Assembly: GCA_910584745.1 (NCBI GenBank)
Contig: CAJUDG010000008.1
Span: 47,065-111,064 of the forward strand
Direction of reading: 5' to 3'
DNA from: an uncultured Eubacteriales bacterium
GTDB lineage: Bacteria > Bacillota > Clostridia > Oscillospirales > Acutalibacteraceae
Length of the DNA stretch: 64,000 nt
The notes under the pieces were generated by a model. The model was not told the DNA's origin. It ran no database searches and saw only the letters and a list, made by a program, of their open reading frames with translations. The stretch's first letter is position 1; every line of letters begins with the position of its first letter. Shown piece by piece: positions 7,686 through 16,916 of the stretch. The position numbers and the translations under genes are program-made.

Positions 7686-8600
7686 ATGGAAACAAATGAT
7701 AAATATAGCAAGATTGTTACAGACGAAACATTAAGAGAAACTATTTATCACGGAAACGAGGAATATCCATTCCAATACTATGAAGAAGATATTTGGCAAT
7801 TTGACTTCCATTGTGTAGATTGGCATTGGCATTCCGAAGTTGAGTTTGTTTTTGTTGAAAAAGGAACAGCTCAATTTCTTGTAGGGGGCAAAGAATATGT
7901 TCTAACTTCGGGAATGGGTATATTTATAAATACGAAAGTTATTCACCGTTTTGAAGCATCAGAAAGTGTCATTATTCCCAATATTGTATTTCTTCCGGAT
8001 TTGCTATCTTCAAAAGAGAGTATAATATATCGGAAGTATATTTTGCCTATTCTTAATTCAAATATAGATTGTTTAGTATTAGCCCCCAGTGTAAATTGGC
8101 AGAATAATATTCTGAATTTACTGCTTTCAGTATTTTCTGCTCAAAAAATAAAAAAATCCCGTGAAATAAAAACCGTAGAGTTACTTTTGAAGCTATGGAC
8201 TGTTCTATATGAAAATGTGGAGGTAACAGAGGACTGTTCCGTTTCAGAAATATCTGCACGCACCACGGCTCAACTTCAAATCATGATGCAATATATCCAT
8301 AAAAATTATGTTAAACATATTTCGTTAGATGATATTGCAAAAACGGTATCAATAAGTAAGAGTAGTGCATTAAATATATTTAACAAATACCTGAACACTT
8401 CTCCTATAAATTATTTAGTGAATTACCGCCTAAAACGCGCAGCAAAACTTCTTACAAATACAGATAACAGCATTTGTCTGATTGCGCAGGATACCGGTTT
8501 TGAAAATGTTGGATATTTCTGTCGTAAATTTAAAGACTTATTCCAACTAACACCGAGCGAATATAGAAAAAAAGGGAATCTCCCTTATTCTAATGTTTAA
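7686..8600 (+). CDS. AraC-family transcriptional regulator
   Basis: The protein has 304 residues. An N-terminal cupin-like sensing domain (about 20-110, with HWHSEVEFVFVEKG) is followed by the two C-terminal helix-turn-helix motifs (HISLDDIAKTVSISKSS and GFENVGYFCRKFKDLFQLTP). ATG 7686 has GGGGAG at correct distance. It is divergent from the MFS/DUF1349 operon with about 115 bp between starts, and probably activates it in response to a sugar. Base composition is AT-rich, unlike the chromosome to the right. Confidence 0.9.
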   Translation: METNDKYSKIVTDETLRETIYHGNEEYPFQYYEEDIWQFDFHCVDWHWHSEVEFVFVEKGTAQFLVGGKEYVLTSGMGIFINTKVIHRFEASESVIIPNIVFLPDLLSSKESIIYRKYILPILNSNIDCLVLAPSVNWQNNILNLLLSVFSAQKIKKSREIKTVELLLKLWTVLYENVEVTEDCSVSEISARTTAQLQIMMQYIHKNYVKHISLDDIAKTVSISKSSALNIFNKYLNTSPINYLVNYRLKRAAKLLTNTDNSICLIAQDTGFENVGYFCRKFKDLFQLTPSEYRKKGNLPYSNV

Positions 8601-8615
8601 TAAGTATCTATGTAA

Positions 8616-8647
8616 AGAAAAACAGAGAAACTCCTCTGTTTTTCTTT
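8616..8647. terminator. Bidirectional terminator
   Basis: A 13-bp stem (AAGAAAAACAGAG / CTCTGTTTTTCTT) has a 6-nt loop. A/T-rich arms on both sides serve the convergent AraC and CHAP genes. Confidence 0.85.
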
Positions 8648-8656
8648 TGCCCGATT

Positions 8657-10258
8657 TTAATAGGCAGGCGTACCATACCCATAAATAACGCTGTTGCCAA
8701 TCGAATAACTGTTTTGCTTGCAGGTGTCGCCGGAATTGCCCTCAACGGTATAAACTGTTCCGTTCTCGACTTTTTCAACGATACCCACATGATCGGTTTC
8801 GCCGTCGCCCTCCCAATCAAAGAAAATGATATGACCTGCTGACGGCGTAAAGCTGCCGTCCTGCCAAAGTCCTCTTTCCTTGAACCAGTTAGAGCCTTGA
8901 ATACAGCCCGCAAATTTCGGAATAATCCCGGCGTCGATATAGCCGCACTCGTTGGCGCACCAAGAAACGAAGCAAGCGCACCATTCTACACGGGAATTAA
9001 AGCCGTACCACGACCAGTAGGGCTGACCGCCTACATTGCCGATCTGTGAGAGTGCGACCGTCACAATCTCATCGTCGCCCGTGCCGATACCGTAAAGGAC
9101 AGCAGACCACATACTGCGGTTTTCGTCGGCAAGAAGCTCGGCAAGCTGTTTTCGCTGGTCGGCGCTGAAATGGTACTGATCTGCCATTTCCTCGGCGGTC
9201 TTATGGCTGATAGTGATATACAGATAAGTCCGCGTTACGGTAGTCTTGGTTTCCACAATATTCCCATGGCCGTCGTCGGTTTCGGTAATCACTTCCTCAG
9301 TCTTTGTTTCGGTTTGTGAAGATATTTCATTCATCTGCCAAAAAATATCTTTTAGTATCGCTTTCTTGGAATCGTCCATTGTGGCGATCTCCTGCGCATT
9401 GTCGGGGTCGGTGGTCGTCTTGACCGCATAGATCGAAAGTACCTCCGGCCAGACAGCGCGGGAGCCGGACATTTCCAGCACATCATAGGAAATATTCGCC
9501 TTTGTGGTATCAAGCTGTGTTTGGTAATCGGTATTGATTTCCTGAACGACCGCCTGCATAACCTCGCCGCTTGACGGCAAAGTGGAATAGCACATTTCCG
9601 GCATAGGCGGTTCGGCGGGAAGATAGACAGCGCCGCAAGCCTCCATACGCTCGGCAAACTCGCAGATGTGATAGCTTTCCTCTCCGATCTCCGTATGGGT
9701 TTCGTCTACAAATCGGCAGTAGGCTTTGATTTGTCTGCCGTCCCTATGGGTAATGATAATACTCCCGCCGTCGGGCAGACGGAAAAGCTCGTTATAATGG
9801 CTGTCGATAAAGCGAATCCCTTGCGCCGCCTTTTCCATATGCTGATTGAGAAATTCAGAAACATAGGCATAGCAATAGAAATTGTTATCACCGGGGCTTG
9901 GAATGCAGCGCAGAAGATAGGTGTATTTTTCGGTGTCAATCCGATACCCGTATTCACGGCTAAAATTCCCCATAAAACGCCCATCGGGACGGGCGCAGCA
10001 GTATTCCAGCATGGAATCCCTGTCAGCCAAGATACCCACCTTGTAAAACTCTTTGATAACGGAATCAAATTCGGCGGCAAATTCGTCCGTCCTATACTGC
10101 TTGATCTGATCCTCATAATCGGGATAAAATGTCTTGCCGCCGTTTCCGAACTCTCCGCGCATAAGGGTAATGCAGCCGCTTTGCGTCATAAGCTGATAGC
10201 TTTGCGTGTAAGCGTAATCCCGTTCATTCGGGAGCATTTCACGGATATTCAAATTCAT
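8657..10258 (-). CDS. Fusion of an ICE accessory protein with a CHAP peptidoglycan hydrolase
   Basis: The protein has 533 residues. Residues 1 to about 215 resemble a stand-alone ICE accessory protein (LPDGGSIIITHRDGRQIKAY, then EESYHICEFAERME). From about 230 on the sequence matches the stalk and CHAP domain of the T4SS cell-wall hydrolase: the stalk has MSGSRAVWPEVLSIYAVK, and the CHAP domain has Cys in EWCACFVSWCA and His in DHVGIVEKV. In related elements these are separate genes, and the hydrolase has an N-terminal membrane or export segment, absent here. I infer an in-frame deletion joining the two near 9560-9610. ATG 10258 overlaps the upstream stop (ATGA). Confidence 0.8.
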   Translation of the reverse strand: MNLNIREMLPNERDYAYTQSYQLMTQSGCITLMRGEFGNGGKTFYPDYEDQIKQYRTDEFAAEFDSVIKEFYKVGILADRDSMLEYCCARPDGRFMGNFSREYGYRIDTEKYTYLLRCIPSPGDNNFYCYAYVSEFLNQHMEKAAQGIRFIDSHYNELFRLPDGGSIIITHRDGRQIKAYCRFVDETHTEIGEESYHICEFAERMEACGAVYLPAEPPMPEMCYSTLPSSGEVMQAVVQEINTDYQTQLDTTKANISYDVLEMSGSRAVWPEVLSIYAVKTTTDPDNAQEIATMDDSKKAILKDIFWQMNEISSQTETKTEEVITETDDGHGNIVETKTTVTRTYLYITISHKTAEEMADQYHFSADQRKQLAELLADENRSMWSAVLYGIGTGDDEIVTVALSQIGNVGGQPYWSWYGFNSRVEWCACFVSWCANECGYIDAGIIPKFAGCIQGSNWFKERGLWQDGSFTPSAGHIIFFDWEGDGETDHVGIVEKVENGTVYTVEGNSGDTCKQNSYSIGNSVIYGYGTPAY

Positions 10259-10590
10259 TGCGTCTGTCCCTCGCTTTCTGTCATGATAAATTGCCCGAAC
10301 TCGGTAAAGGCGTACCAATTCGTGCGGTCAAAACGGCTCTCATTGAAACGCCCTTTTGTGAGAACACGCCCTCGTATAAGCTGTTTCAGGGCATAACGGA
10401 TTTCGTCGTAGGAGAGGAACGGAAAGAACCCCGTCATCATCTGCACCGAGCAGCGAACCCAAACCTTGCCCTCGTGAAGCTGCGGCGACTGCGTGCTTTG
10501 TTCCTCAATACAATCCCAAAGGAAACAGGCGAGCACCGCCGCATTGACCCCGTATTTTCTTGCTATGTCTGAATCAAAAAAGTGAACCAT
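10255..10590 (-). CDS. Winged-helix-like ICE protein
   Basis: This 111-residue protein, with IARKYGVNAAVLACFLWDCIEE, then FPFLSYDEIRYALKQLIRGRVLTKG and NWYAFTEFG, has the pattern of the N-terminal winged helix of phage replisome-organiser proteins. Its start follows an AGGAGGC site. The stop overlaps the ATG of the fusion gene by four bases, so they are translationally coupled. It may bind DNA in element replication or regulation; this is by analogy. Confidence 0.7.
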   Translation of the reverse strand: MVHFFDSDIARKYGVNAAVLACFLWDCIEEQSTQSPQLHEGKVWVRCSVQMMTGFFPFLSYDEIRYALKQLIRGRVLTKGRFNESRFDRTNWYAFTEFGQFIMTESEGQTQ

Positions 10591-10623
10591 AAATAAAGCC
10601 TCCTTTTGTTTTTTCGGATATGT

Positions 10624-10650
10624 AAAAAGCCAGCGTTTCCGCTGGCTTCG
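10624..10650 (-). terminator. Terminator after the surface-protein operon
   Basis: The minus strand reads AAGCCAGC, loop GGAAAC, GCTGGCTTTTT, an 8-bp stem with a T-run. It separates the surface-protein/small-membrane-protein transcript from the gene starting at 10590. Confidence 0.85.
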
Positions 10651-10671
10651 GCGGCAATGCCGCCCCGGTCG

Positions 10672-10761
10672 TTATTTCTTCTTGCCTCTGATTTTAAGGA
10701 AAATCAGAGCGCCCACAATGAACACAACCAGTCCGATTGCAACAATAGTCTTTAACTCCAT
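10672..10761 (-). CDS. 29-residue single-pass membrane protein
   Basis: A short ORF encodes MELKTIVAIGLVVFIVGALI followed by FLKIRGKKK, a hydrophobic helix with a basic tail. Its ATG overlaps the stop of the large surface-protein gene (TAATG), which indicates translational coupling. Small membrane proteins at this place recur in related ICEs, but I cannot name a function. It might assist anchoring or the transfer channel. Confidence 0.65.
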   Translation of the reverse strand: MELKTIVAIGLVVFIVGALIFLKIRGKKK

Positions 10762-13700
10762 TATTCAGCACCATCCTTTCTGCGTTTCTTCCAGCCAATC
10801 ACGCCGAGGGTCAAAGCGCCTGCCGCAGAAATGCCGAGCAGGGAGAGCCAAAGAACAGGATTGCTGTCGTCGCCTGTTTTCGGGGTGTCCCTTAACTCAT
10901 TGTGCATTTCCACTTTTGTAACAGCGCCCTCAAACACGCTTGCCGTCTTATCCGCAGGCAGCACATAGGCGGCAGAAGCGCCGTCCGAAACCTCGGAAAC
11001 CACATACTCGCCAATGCGGAGATTTTCAATGAGAATTTCGCCGTCCGCATTTGTTTTGAATACTTCGGAATACCCGTTAGGCCCGGTCACACGGAACGAA
11101 AATCCCTCAACCTTTTTGTCCGAAGATGTTTTGACGATTTTAAGCGAACCCACCTGCGGGGTATTAACAAAGCCCTTGCCGGCTTCGTTCTCCACGGTGA
11201 CGGTCTTGCCGTGTTCGGTGATTGCAAAATAGTAAGCGTTTTCGTCGAGATAGAAGCCTGACGGTGCTTTCTGTTCTTTCACGAAATAGCCGCCGTAAAT
11301 CAGGTCGGGCATTTCATAAACGCCTGTGCCTGTTTCGGTGAGCGTGCCGAGCAGTTCATCGTCTGCGTCAAGCTCCTTGTTGCCGTTGGAATCACGGTAA
11401 ACGGCAAATTCCGCACCCGTCAACTTGTTATCGGGATAGTCCTTGTCAACCTTTGTGAGCTGCACCGTACCGCGAATCAGCGTGTTTTCGATTTCGACCT
11501 CAATTACCGCGCCGTCCTTATCGACCGTCACGGCAAAGGTTTCATCGGACAGCACAAAGCCTGTCGGAGCCTCGATTTCACGGACAAGCCAGTTTCCGTA
11601 AGGAACATCGGCAAAAGAAAAACCGCCGTCCTCGGCAGAGGTGGCGGTGAGAATTGCATTATCGGCAGTAAACTCGGTGCAGTCTGCTTTGAACAGACCA
11701 ATCACAGCGCCGCCGAGAGCGTTTCCGTCCTCGTCCTTTTTCAGACCGTGGATTTCTCCGTAGATCAGGTCGTTGTCAATCAGCTTGCCGTCGTTTGCCC
11801 TGATCTCCACAAGGGAGGCGTCCTGTCCGGCGTACTCAAAAACAATCGGGTACTTTTCATCGGAGAGGATATAATGCTCGTCGGTAGAAAGCTCTTTGAC
11901 ATAGAAGCTGCCAAAAGGTAAATCGGTTTTGCATACGGCGTGTCCGTTTTCGTCAACCGAGAGAATTTCAAGCAGACCGTCTGCGGGGATAACCGAGCCG
12001 TCTGCTGCGGTCAAATCCTCGGCAGCAAACAGGCCAAAGGTCACGGCGGAGATTTCGCCGTTCATGCCGATTCCGAATTGCTCATTCTGTTCTAAAATCT
12101 TGTCAAGCGAAACGGCTGCTTTCTGTCGCTCGTTATAGAAGCTGGCGGCAGTTTCGGTGATCTCGATTTCCTGTCCCGCATAAACAAGCTCGGCAGTGCG
12201 GATTTCAGTATTCAGCACCATGCCGTAGGGCGCTTTGACCTCTCGGATTTCATATTTTCCGAGATATAACGGTTTGCTCTCGGCAAGCCCTGTTTCGTCG
12301 GTCGTTACGGTATCGACTACCTCTCCGGCAGCATAACGCAGCGTGCCGTCCGGCGTGATAATATCCTCGGCGGCGGTGATTTCATAGACAGCGCCGGGCA
12401 AGCCCTGAACCGAGAAAACAGGCTGATATATGCCCTCGGATTCGGTGACAGAGGAAAAGACCTCGCCGCTTTTGTCGATCCTGATAATGCCTTTCTGCGC
12501 CATATTCGGCTTGACGACCTCAATCACGGTAACGCCGCCCTCGTCTGTCGAAGCGTCCTGCACGACATCAAAATATACAGGCTCGCTGTTCAGCGTGTAA
12601 CCGTAAGGGGCGAACACCTCCACCAGCGAATACCCCGAACCGTATTCCAACTTTTCGGGGGTAATCAAAGTACCCTCATCATTGGTGTAGAATGTGTCGA
12701 TGGTGGTAACTTCGGGATAGGTGAATCTCTGCGTAATCAGGCTGCCGTCCGGGCGGTAAAGCTGAAAACCTGCGCCTGCATACGGAATCGTCTTGCCGGT
12801 TTCCGCGTCCACCTTGACGATCTTGATATAGCTTTCAAAATTGCGATTGTTGGCAAGGTAGCGGTAGGTTTGTCCGTTCTTGGCGATATACACATTAAAA
12901 TCGGGCAGAAGCTCCCGACCGTGCCAACCTTTCACCTGATGAACGGTGTAAATACCGTAAGGCAAATCCTTTGTCTGCGCAAAGCCGTTTTCATCACAGG
13001 TGAGATAATCACGCTCGGTATCTTTGGCGGCGTCATAGCTGCCTGCGGATTTCAAGAACACCTCAAATTCAGCCCCGACCTCCGGGGTTTCAAGCTGTGT
13101 TTCGCCGTCGTCTGTGTGCTTAATGAGCGCGATATTGCCCTTGATAACCTGCTCGGTCACATCGTTAGCGGTAGAGTTGTATTCTACGGTGTAGTTTTTC
13201 GCCTCTGTGCCGATATGGTGCACGGATTCGTCCAGCAAATAGCCTTCGGACGGTGTAATCTCACGCACCGACCAGTCATCGCCGCAGACATAATATTGCG
13301 TTGTGAACTGCCCGTTTGCGTCGGTAGTGTAACGGTCGATTAACTGCTCGCTCTTGTAAATGCCGTAAACCGCACCGCCAAGCGTTGCGTCGCCCTGCGC
13401 TGTGCCTGCTTCATAGTCGCTTTTGGTAACGGTGACATTCCACTTTTTCAGAATGTTCGTAAAGCTCTTGTTTGTGACCTTGTTCCACTCAACCGCCGCT
13501 GTCTGCTTTTCGGGGATAACATAGCGGATTGCGGTGTCGATTTCTTCCAGCGTGTAGCCTGTGCCGATCAGCACATCACGGAAATACGCCTTGCCTGTGC
13601 TGTCGGTCACGGCGTATTCATCGATCGCAAGCCCCGAAAGAGATTTTCCGAACAGGTGGAATTTCACGCCCTCGTTTAATCCGTCCTCCGAGGTTTTTGT

Positions 13701-14987
13701 GACGGTGAGATCGCCGCGCTTCAGAACATTGCTGAAATTCACAGTAGCCACCTGACCGCTGACAACAGTAACACGGCGAACCTCCTGCGGCTCGTATTTG
13801 TCGTAGTTCTGTTCGGTCACGGTGTAAACGCCGGGGGTGAGATTATCAATCTGAATCACACCGCCCGCACCTGTCTGAACGGTTTTATTCACGCCGTTGC
13901 CCGTAACGGTAAAGGAAATGCCCTCAATCTTGCCGTCCTCGCTGGTCTTAACGATCTTTGCACTGCCATAGCTGACTTTGAGATTCAAATAGCCTTTCAC
14001 GGGGTCATTGACCGACTGCGCGTAGGTGACGACATCTTGCAGTTTTCCGTTCGGGCCGTACACGCCGTCCGTCCAAGTGATAACGCCGCGCCTTTGGGAA
14101 TTTTTCTTTTCAGCGGTAATGGTAACGGTATCGCTCGGCGCTGTATCGGCAGTAATCGTCAGCTTGTTTCCGCTTACAGAAAAACGGATTCCCGAAACGC
14201 TTGCGGAAAAGGAGTAGTTAGAGAGGACATTGTTTGTGTCGGTGAGTGTGGCGGTATACTTTTCACCGTCCCATTCAAGCTCAATGCTTTTTGCCTTGCC
14301 TGCGGATTTCGCAAAGAAACTCGGCACTTTGGAATGGGTCTGCACGCTGGCAGCGATGGAATTGTAGTAGCTCATAATTTGGCTATACAGCGGGTGTCCT
14401 GTGCTGATCTGATCGCAGATTGCGTCCTTGCCGCCTGTGCCGACCTTGTTAAAATCGGCGTCGCGCTCTCCAACGACCGTTTCCCAAACTAAAAGCTGCG
14501 TGGCAACGGCGTGAGCCAGCTTGTCGCCGCCCTCATTCTGCGAACGCCAAGAGGTCGAAATCGTACCCGTATAGCCGTACTGAAAGATACGGCCGATAAA
14601 CAGCTTAATATCGTCGGGCGAAATGGTGCTGTTGTAGGACGAGGGGTAATTGTCCCAAAAGTTTTCGCCCTTTTTGGTGAAGCGGTCGCCTGATTCCTGC
14701 GGAACGCCGGGTTCAATACAGTAACAGATATTGCCGTCATACGATCCCATAGCGCGGACGGTGGTATAACGGGAGCTTGCCATGTTCCAACCGTTTGCAT
14801 AGGTGTAGCTGCCGTGTCCCCATTCGCCGCCGTAATTGGCGTCCCCGTCACGGGGAAAGGAAACAAGGCAAACCTCGTCGGTTTCTTCGGCGGCATAGGC
14901 GGTCGTACCAATCCCAAACAGGGTGGTAACGCACATCAGCGCCGCCAGAAACAGCGACAAACATTTTTTGATTTTCTGCGTTTTCAT
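10761..14987 (-). CDS. Large LPXTG-type surface protein with repeated SpaA/Cna-B (VaFE-like) domains
   Basis: This 1408-residue adhesin-like protein has a signal peptide (1 to about 32, ending TAYA) and a thioester-domain-like segment with CYCIEPGVP (about 69-77). Many SpaA/Cna-B-type repeats of about 90-110 residues follow, each with a K...(F/Y) start and an E in the final strand (YTVTEQN, YEIREVKAP, WLVREIEAPTGF). These repeats usually form Lys-Asn isopeptide bonds. The C-terminus has DTPKTGD, a variant sorting motif, then a membrane helix and KKRRKD. Sortase attachment is expected, and the protein probably mediates cell contact during conjugation. It lies next to the parAB block, as in other Clostridia ICEs. 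Confidence 0.9.
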   Translation of the reverse strand: MKTQKIKKCLSLFLAALMCVTTLFGIGTTAYAAEETDEVCLVSFPRDGDANYGGEWGHGSYTYANGWNMASSRYTTVRAMGSYDGNICYCIEPGVPQESGDRFTKKGENFWDNYPSSYNSTISPDDIKLFIGRIFQYGYTGTISTSWRSQNEGGDKLAHAVATQLLVWETVVGERDADFNKVGTGGKDAICDQISTGHPLYSQIMSYYNSIAASVQTHSKVPSFFAKSAGKAKSIELEWDGEKYTATLTDTNNVLSNYSFSASVSGIRFSVSGNKLTITADTAPSDTVTITAEKKNSQRRGVITWTDGVYGPNGKLQDVVTYAQSVNDPVKGYLNLKVSYGSAKIVKTSEDGKIEGISFTVTGNGVNKTVQTGAGGVIQIDNLTPGVYTVTEQNYDKYEPQEVRRVTVVSGQVATVNFSNVLKRGDLTVTKTSEDGLNEGVKFHLFGKSLSGLAIDEYAVTDSTGKAYFRDVLIGTGYTLEEIDTAIRYVIPEKQTAAVEWNKVTNKSFTNILKKWNVTVTKSDYEAGTAQGDATLGGAVYGIYKSEQLIDRYTTDANGQFTTQYYVCGDDWSVREITPSEGYLLDESVHHIGTEAKNYTVEYNSTANDVTEQVIKGNIALIKHTDDGETQLETPEVGAEFEVFLKSAGSYDAAKDTERDYLTCDENGFAQTKDLPYGIYTVHQVKGWHGRELLPDFNVYIAKNGQTYRYLANNRNFESYIKIVKVDAETGKTIPYAGAGFQLYRPDGSLITQRFTYPEVTTIDTFYTNDEGTLITPEKLEYGSGYSLVEVFAPYGYTLNSEPVYFDVVQDASTDEGGVTVIEVVKPNMAQKGIIRIDKSGEVFSSVTESEGIYQPVFSVQGLPGAVYEITAAEDIITPDGTLRYAAGEVVDTVTTDETGLAESKPLYLGKYEIREVKAPYGMVLNTEIRTAELVYAGQEIEITETAASFYNERQKAAVSLDKILEQNEQFGIGMNGEISAVTFGLFAAEDLTAADGSVIPADGLLEILSVDENGHAVCKTDLPFGSFYVKELSTDEHYILSDEKYPIVFEYAGQDASLVEIRANDGKLIDNDLIYGEIHGLKKDEDGNALGGAVIGLFKADCTEFTADNAILTATSAEDGGFSFADVPYGNWLVREIEAPTGFVLSDETFAVTVDKDGAVIEVEIENTLIRGTVQLTKVDKDYPDNKLTGAEFAVYRDSNGNKELDADDELLGTLTETGTGVYEMPDLIYGGYFVKEQKAPSGFYLDENAYYFAITEHGKTVTVENEAGKGFVNTPQVGSLKIVKTSSDKKVEGFSFRVTGPNGYSEVFKTNADGEILIENLRIGEYVVSEVSDGASAAYVLPADKTASVFEGAVTKVEMHNELRDTPKTGDDSNPVLWLSLLGISAAGALTLGVIGWKKRRKDGAE

Positions 14988-15008
14988 TTGAAATCCTCCT
15001 TGGAATGA

Positions 15009-15042
15009 AAAAACGCACCGTGTTTTTTACACAGTGCGTTCA
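15009..15042 (-). terminator. Terminator after the lipoprotein gene
   Basis: An 11-bp stem (ACGCACTGTGT / ACACGGTGCGT on the minus strand) is followed by TTTTTT. It lies just upstream of the surface-protein start, so that gene needs its own promoter or read-through. Confidence 0.85.
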
Positions 15043-15070
15043 TCGTGAAATATTCGGTTTTAATTTAGGT

Positions 15071-15781
15071 TTAGGCGTAGCCGATATACAAATCGTAGCT
15101 CCCGTCGGAGCGTTTCTCCGCCCATATCCAAACATCGGTAATATCTTCGTCCCGGCTGTACCGATTCAGCCTGCTTTGAATATCCCGTTCCAGACAGGAA
15201 CTAAATGCTCCTGCGGTAATGGGATTGTCCCAACAGTCAACCGCCGAGCTTTCAAGCCGCAAACCGACATTTACCGCGTAGGCTTTGGCATAGTCAATCC
15301 AAGTCTGAATATTAAATTCGGGAACGGCAGGTTCATCGGGCGGTGTGATTTTTTGCGGCGGTTCAGTCGGCGCAGGTTCGGGCGTCGGTTTTTCCTCCGC
15401 AGGGGGCGGCGTGGGCTGCTGTGTGGGTGATGGTTTCGGTTCGGGGGTAGGCTCAACTGTTTTCGGCGTATCGTTTGGAACGACTGTCTGCGGCAATTGT
15501 GTCCCCGGTGCAGGGCTTTGTTCTGCGATAGGCTGTGAAGTTTCAGCCCGCGCCGATTCCGTTTCAGCATTAGCCGTGGCTGTACTGTCAGCGGAACTCT
15601 CATTACTTTCCGAAACAGAAGCGGACGAACTTTCTTCCGGCTCGGTTCTGTCGTCAGCCTCGTTTGTCACAACCTCAATGCCCGAACTGTCCTGTATCGT
15701 TTGCGGGTGATCTGTATTCGCACAACCCGACAAAGAAACAATCAACGCCGATAAAATGGCGATTCCTATTGCTTTTTTCAT
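15071..15781 (-). CDS. Proline-rich lipoprotein of the ICE
   Basis: This 236-residue protein has a lipoprotein signal with lipobox LSGC (Cys at about 20). A Ser/Thr/Glu-rich and then Pro-rich spacer (about 40-160) is followed by a compact C-terminal domain with several aromatic residues. ATG 15781 has AGGAGG upstream; the longer open frame to 15937 is not supported. The spacer suggests that the C-terminal domain is held away from the membrane. The C-terminal domain is not one I recognise. Its position between the surface protein and parB suggests a cell-surface role. Confidence 0.75.
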   Translation of the reverse strand: MKKAIGIAILSALIVSLSGCANTDHPQTIQDSSGIEVVTNEADDRTEPEESSSASVSESNESSADSTATANAETESARAETSQPIAEQSPAPGTQLPQTVVPNDTPKTVEPTPEPKPSPTQQPTPPPAEEKPTPEPAPTEPPQKITPPDEPAVPEFNIQTWIDYAKAYAVNVGLRLESSAVDCWDNPITAGAFSSCLERDIQSRLNRYSRDEDITDVWIWAEKRSDGSYDLYIGYA

Positions 15782-15980
15782 AGCGCAAACCTCCTTTGCA
15801 GCTTCATTGTACGCATTTTTGCGGATTTCTGCAAAGGTGTGAAATTGCCGCCGTATAACATCTCTTTTTTCGGGCAGTATCAGGTAGTTCTGAGGGGGAG
15901 AGGTGTGGAGAGGGGGAACAAGCGAATACCGCCGCACCTTGCCTTATTTTTGGGTATAGTTATCCCTTGTTAGTGAATTT

Positions 15981-16916
15981 CTACCTTTCCATGCTCTTTT
16001 GCCGTTCACGCTTGCGGTATAGCTCCAACGCTTTCACGATAGTATCTTCGATTTTCTGTGCGGGCGTCCCCGGCGCAAAATATTTGCTGATACGCTCTTT
16101 CGGCATTTTGAACTGTTCTTTCTGATTCGGCTTTTCCTCCTGCATAATGGAGAGAATCACCTCGTCGGTCAGCTTGCCGTCCTTGCTGAACTCTTTCATT
16201 TTGATTGCCTGCGCCAAAGACGGCGTGCAGTCCTCACATTCCATTGTGCTGTACAGGGATTCCTGCTGTTCTTTGGAAAGATAGGAAAGCTCCACGGCGG
16301 GACGGAAAGCAATCTTCCCGTCGTCTACCATTTGCAGAACAGGCGGAATAAGCTCGGTCAAACGGATAAAGCGTTGGATTTGTGAACGGCTGTCCGGGCT
16401 GTTGGCAGCTAATTCCTCGTTAGAACGAGTACCTTTCAAATTCGGCTCCAGTGGGGCCGAATTTTTGGGTCTGCCTGCTTGCCTTTTCATAGCGTCCAGC
16501 TTCATTTTATAGGCAAATGCTTTTTCGGACGGTAAGATCGTTTCCCTTTGCAGGTTACTATCCACCATGATTATGGTAGCTTCATCGTCCGTGAGATTGC
16601 GGACGATACAGGGAATCTCCGTCAGTTCAGCCAAAGCAGCAGCAAACTTTCGCCTGTGGCCTGCGACCATTTCATAGCCGCCGCCCTCTTTCGGCCTGAC
16701 AAGAGCCGGGACTAAAACGCCGTATTTCCGCACGCTATCTACCATTTCAGCCATAGCTTCATCCTGCTTGACCTTGAACGGGTGGTTCGGAAAGTCGGAG
16801 ATTTCGGCGGGATTCAGCGTTACAACCTTTTCAAGCTGCGATTCCGCACGACTTTCTTCGGTGGAAAACAGGTCATCTAACGGCGTCATTCCTAAATCTC
16901 TCGTTTTTGCGCTCAA
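15981..16916 (-). CDS. parB: ParB-family partition protein
   Basis: The protein has 311 residues. The ParB nuclease-like/CTPase fold is at about 30-125, with the conserved VAGHRRKFAAALAEL and SNLQRETILPSEKAFAYKMKL. A helix-turn-helix segment follows (about 160-200). The C-terminus is basic and helical. With ParA it probably stabilises the excised circular element or links regulation to replication. Its start lies 44 bp inside parA. No obvious parS repeats were identified. Confidence 0.92.
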   Translation of the reverse strand: MSAKTRDLGMTPLDDLFSTEESRAESQLEKVVTLNPAEISDFPNHPFKVKQDEAMAEMVDSVRKYGVLVPALVRPKEGGGYEMVAGHRRKFAAALAELTEIPCIVRNLTDDEATIIMVDSNLQRETILPSEKAFAYKMKLDAMKRQAGRPKNSAPLEPNLKGTRSNEELAANSPDSRSQIQRFIRLTELIPPVLQMVDDGKIAFRPAVELSYLSKEQQESLYSTMECEDCTPSLAQAIKMKEFSKDGKLTDEVILSIMQEEKPNQKEQFKMPKERISKYFAPGTPAQKIEDTIVKALELYRKRERQKSMER

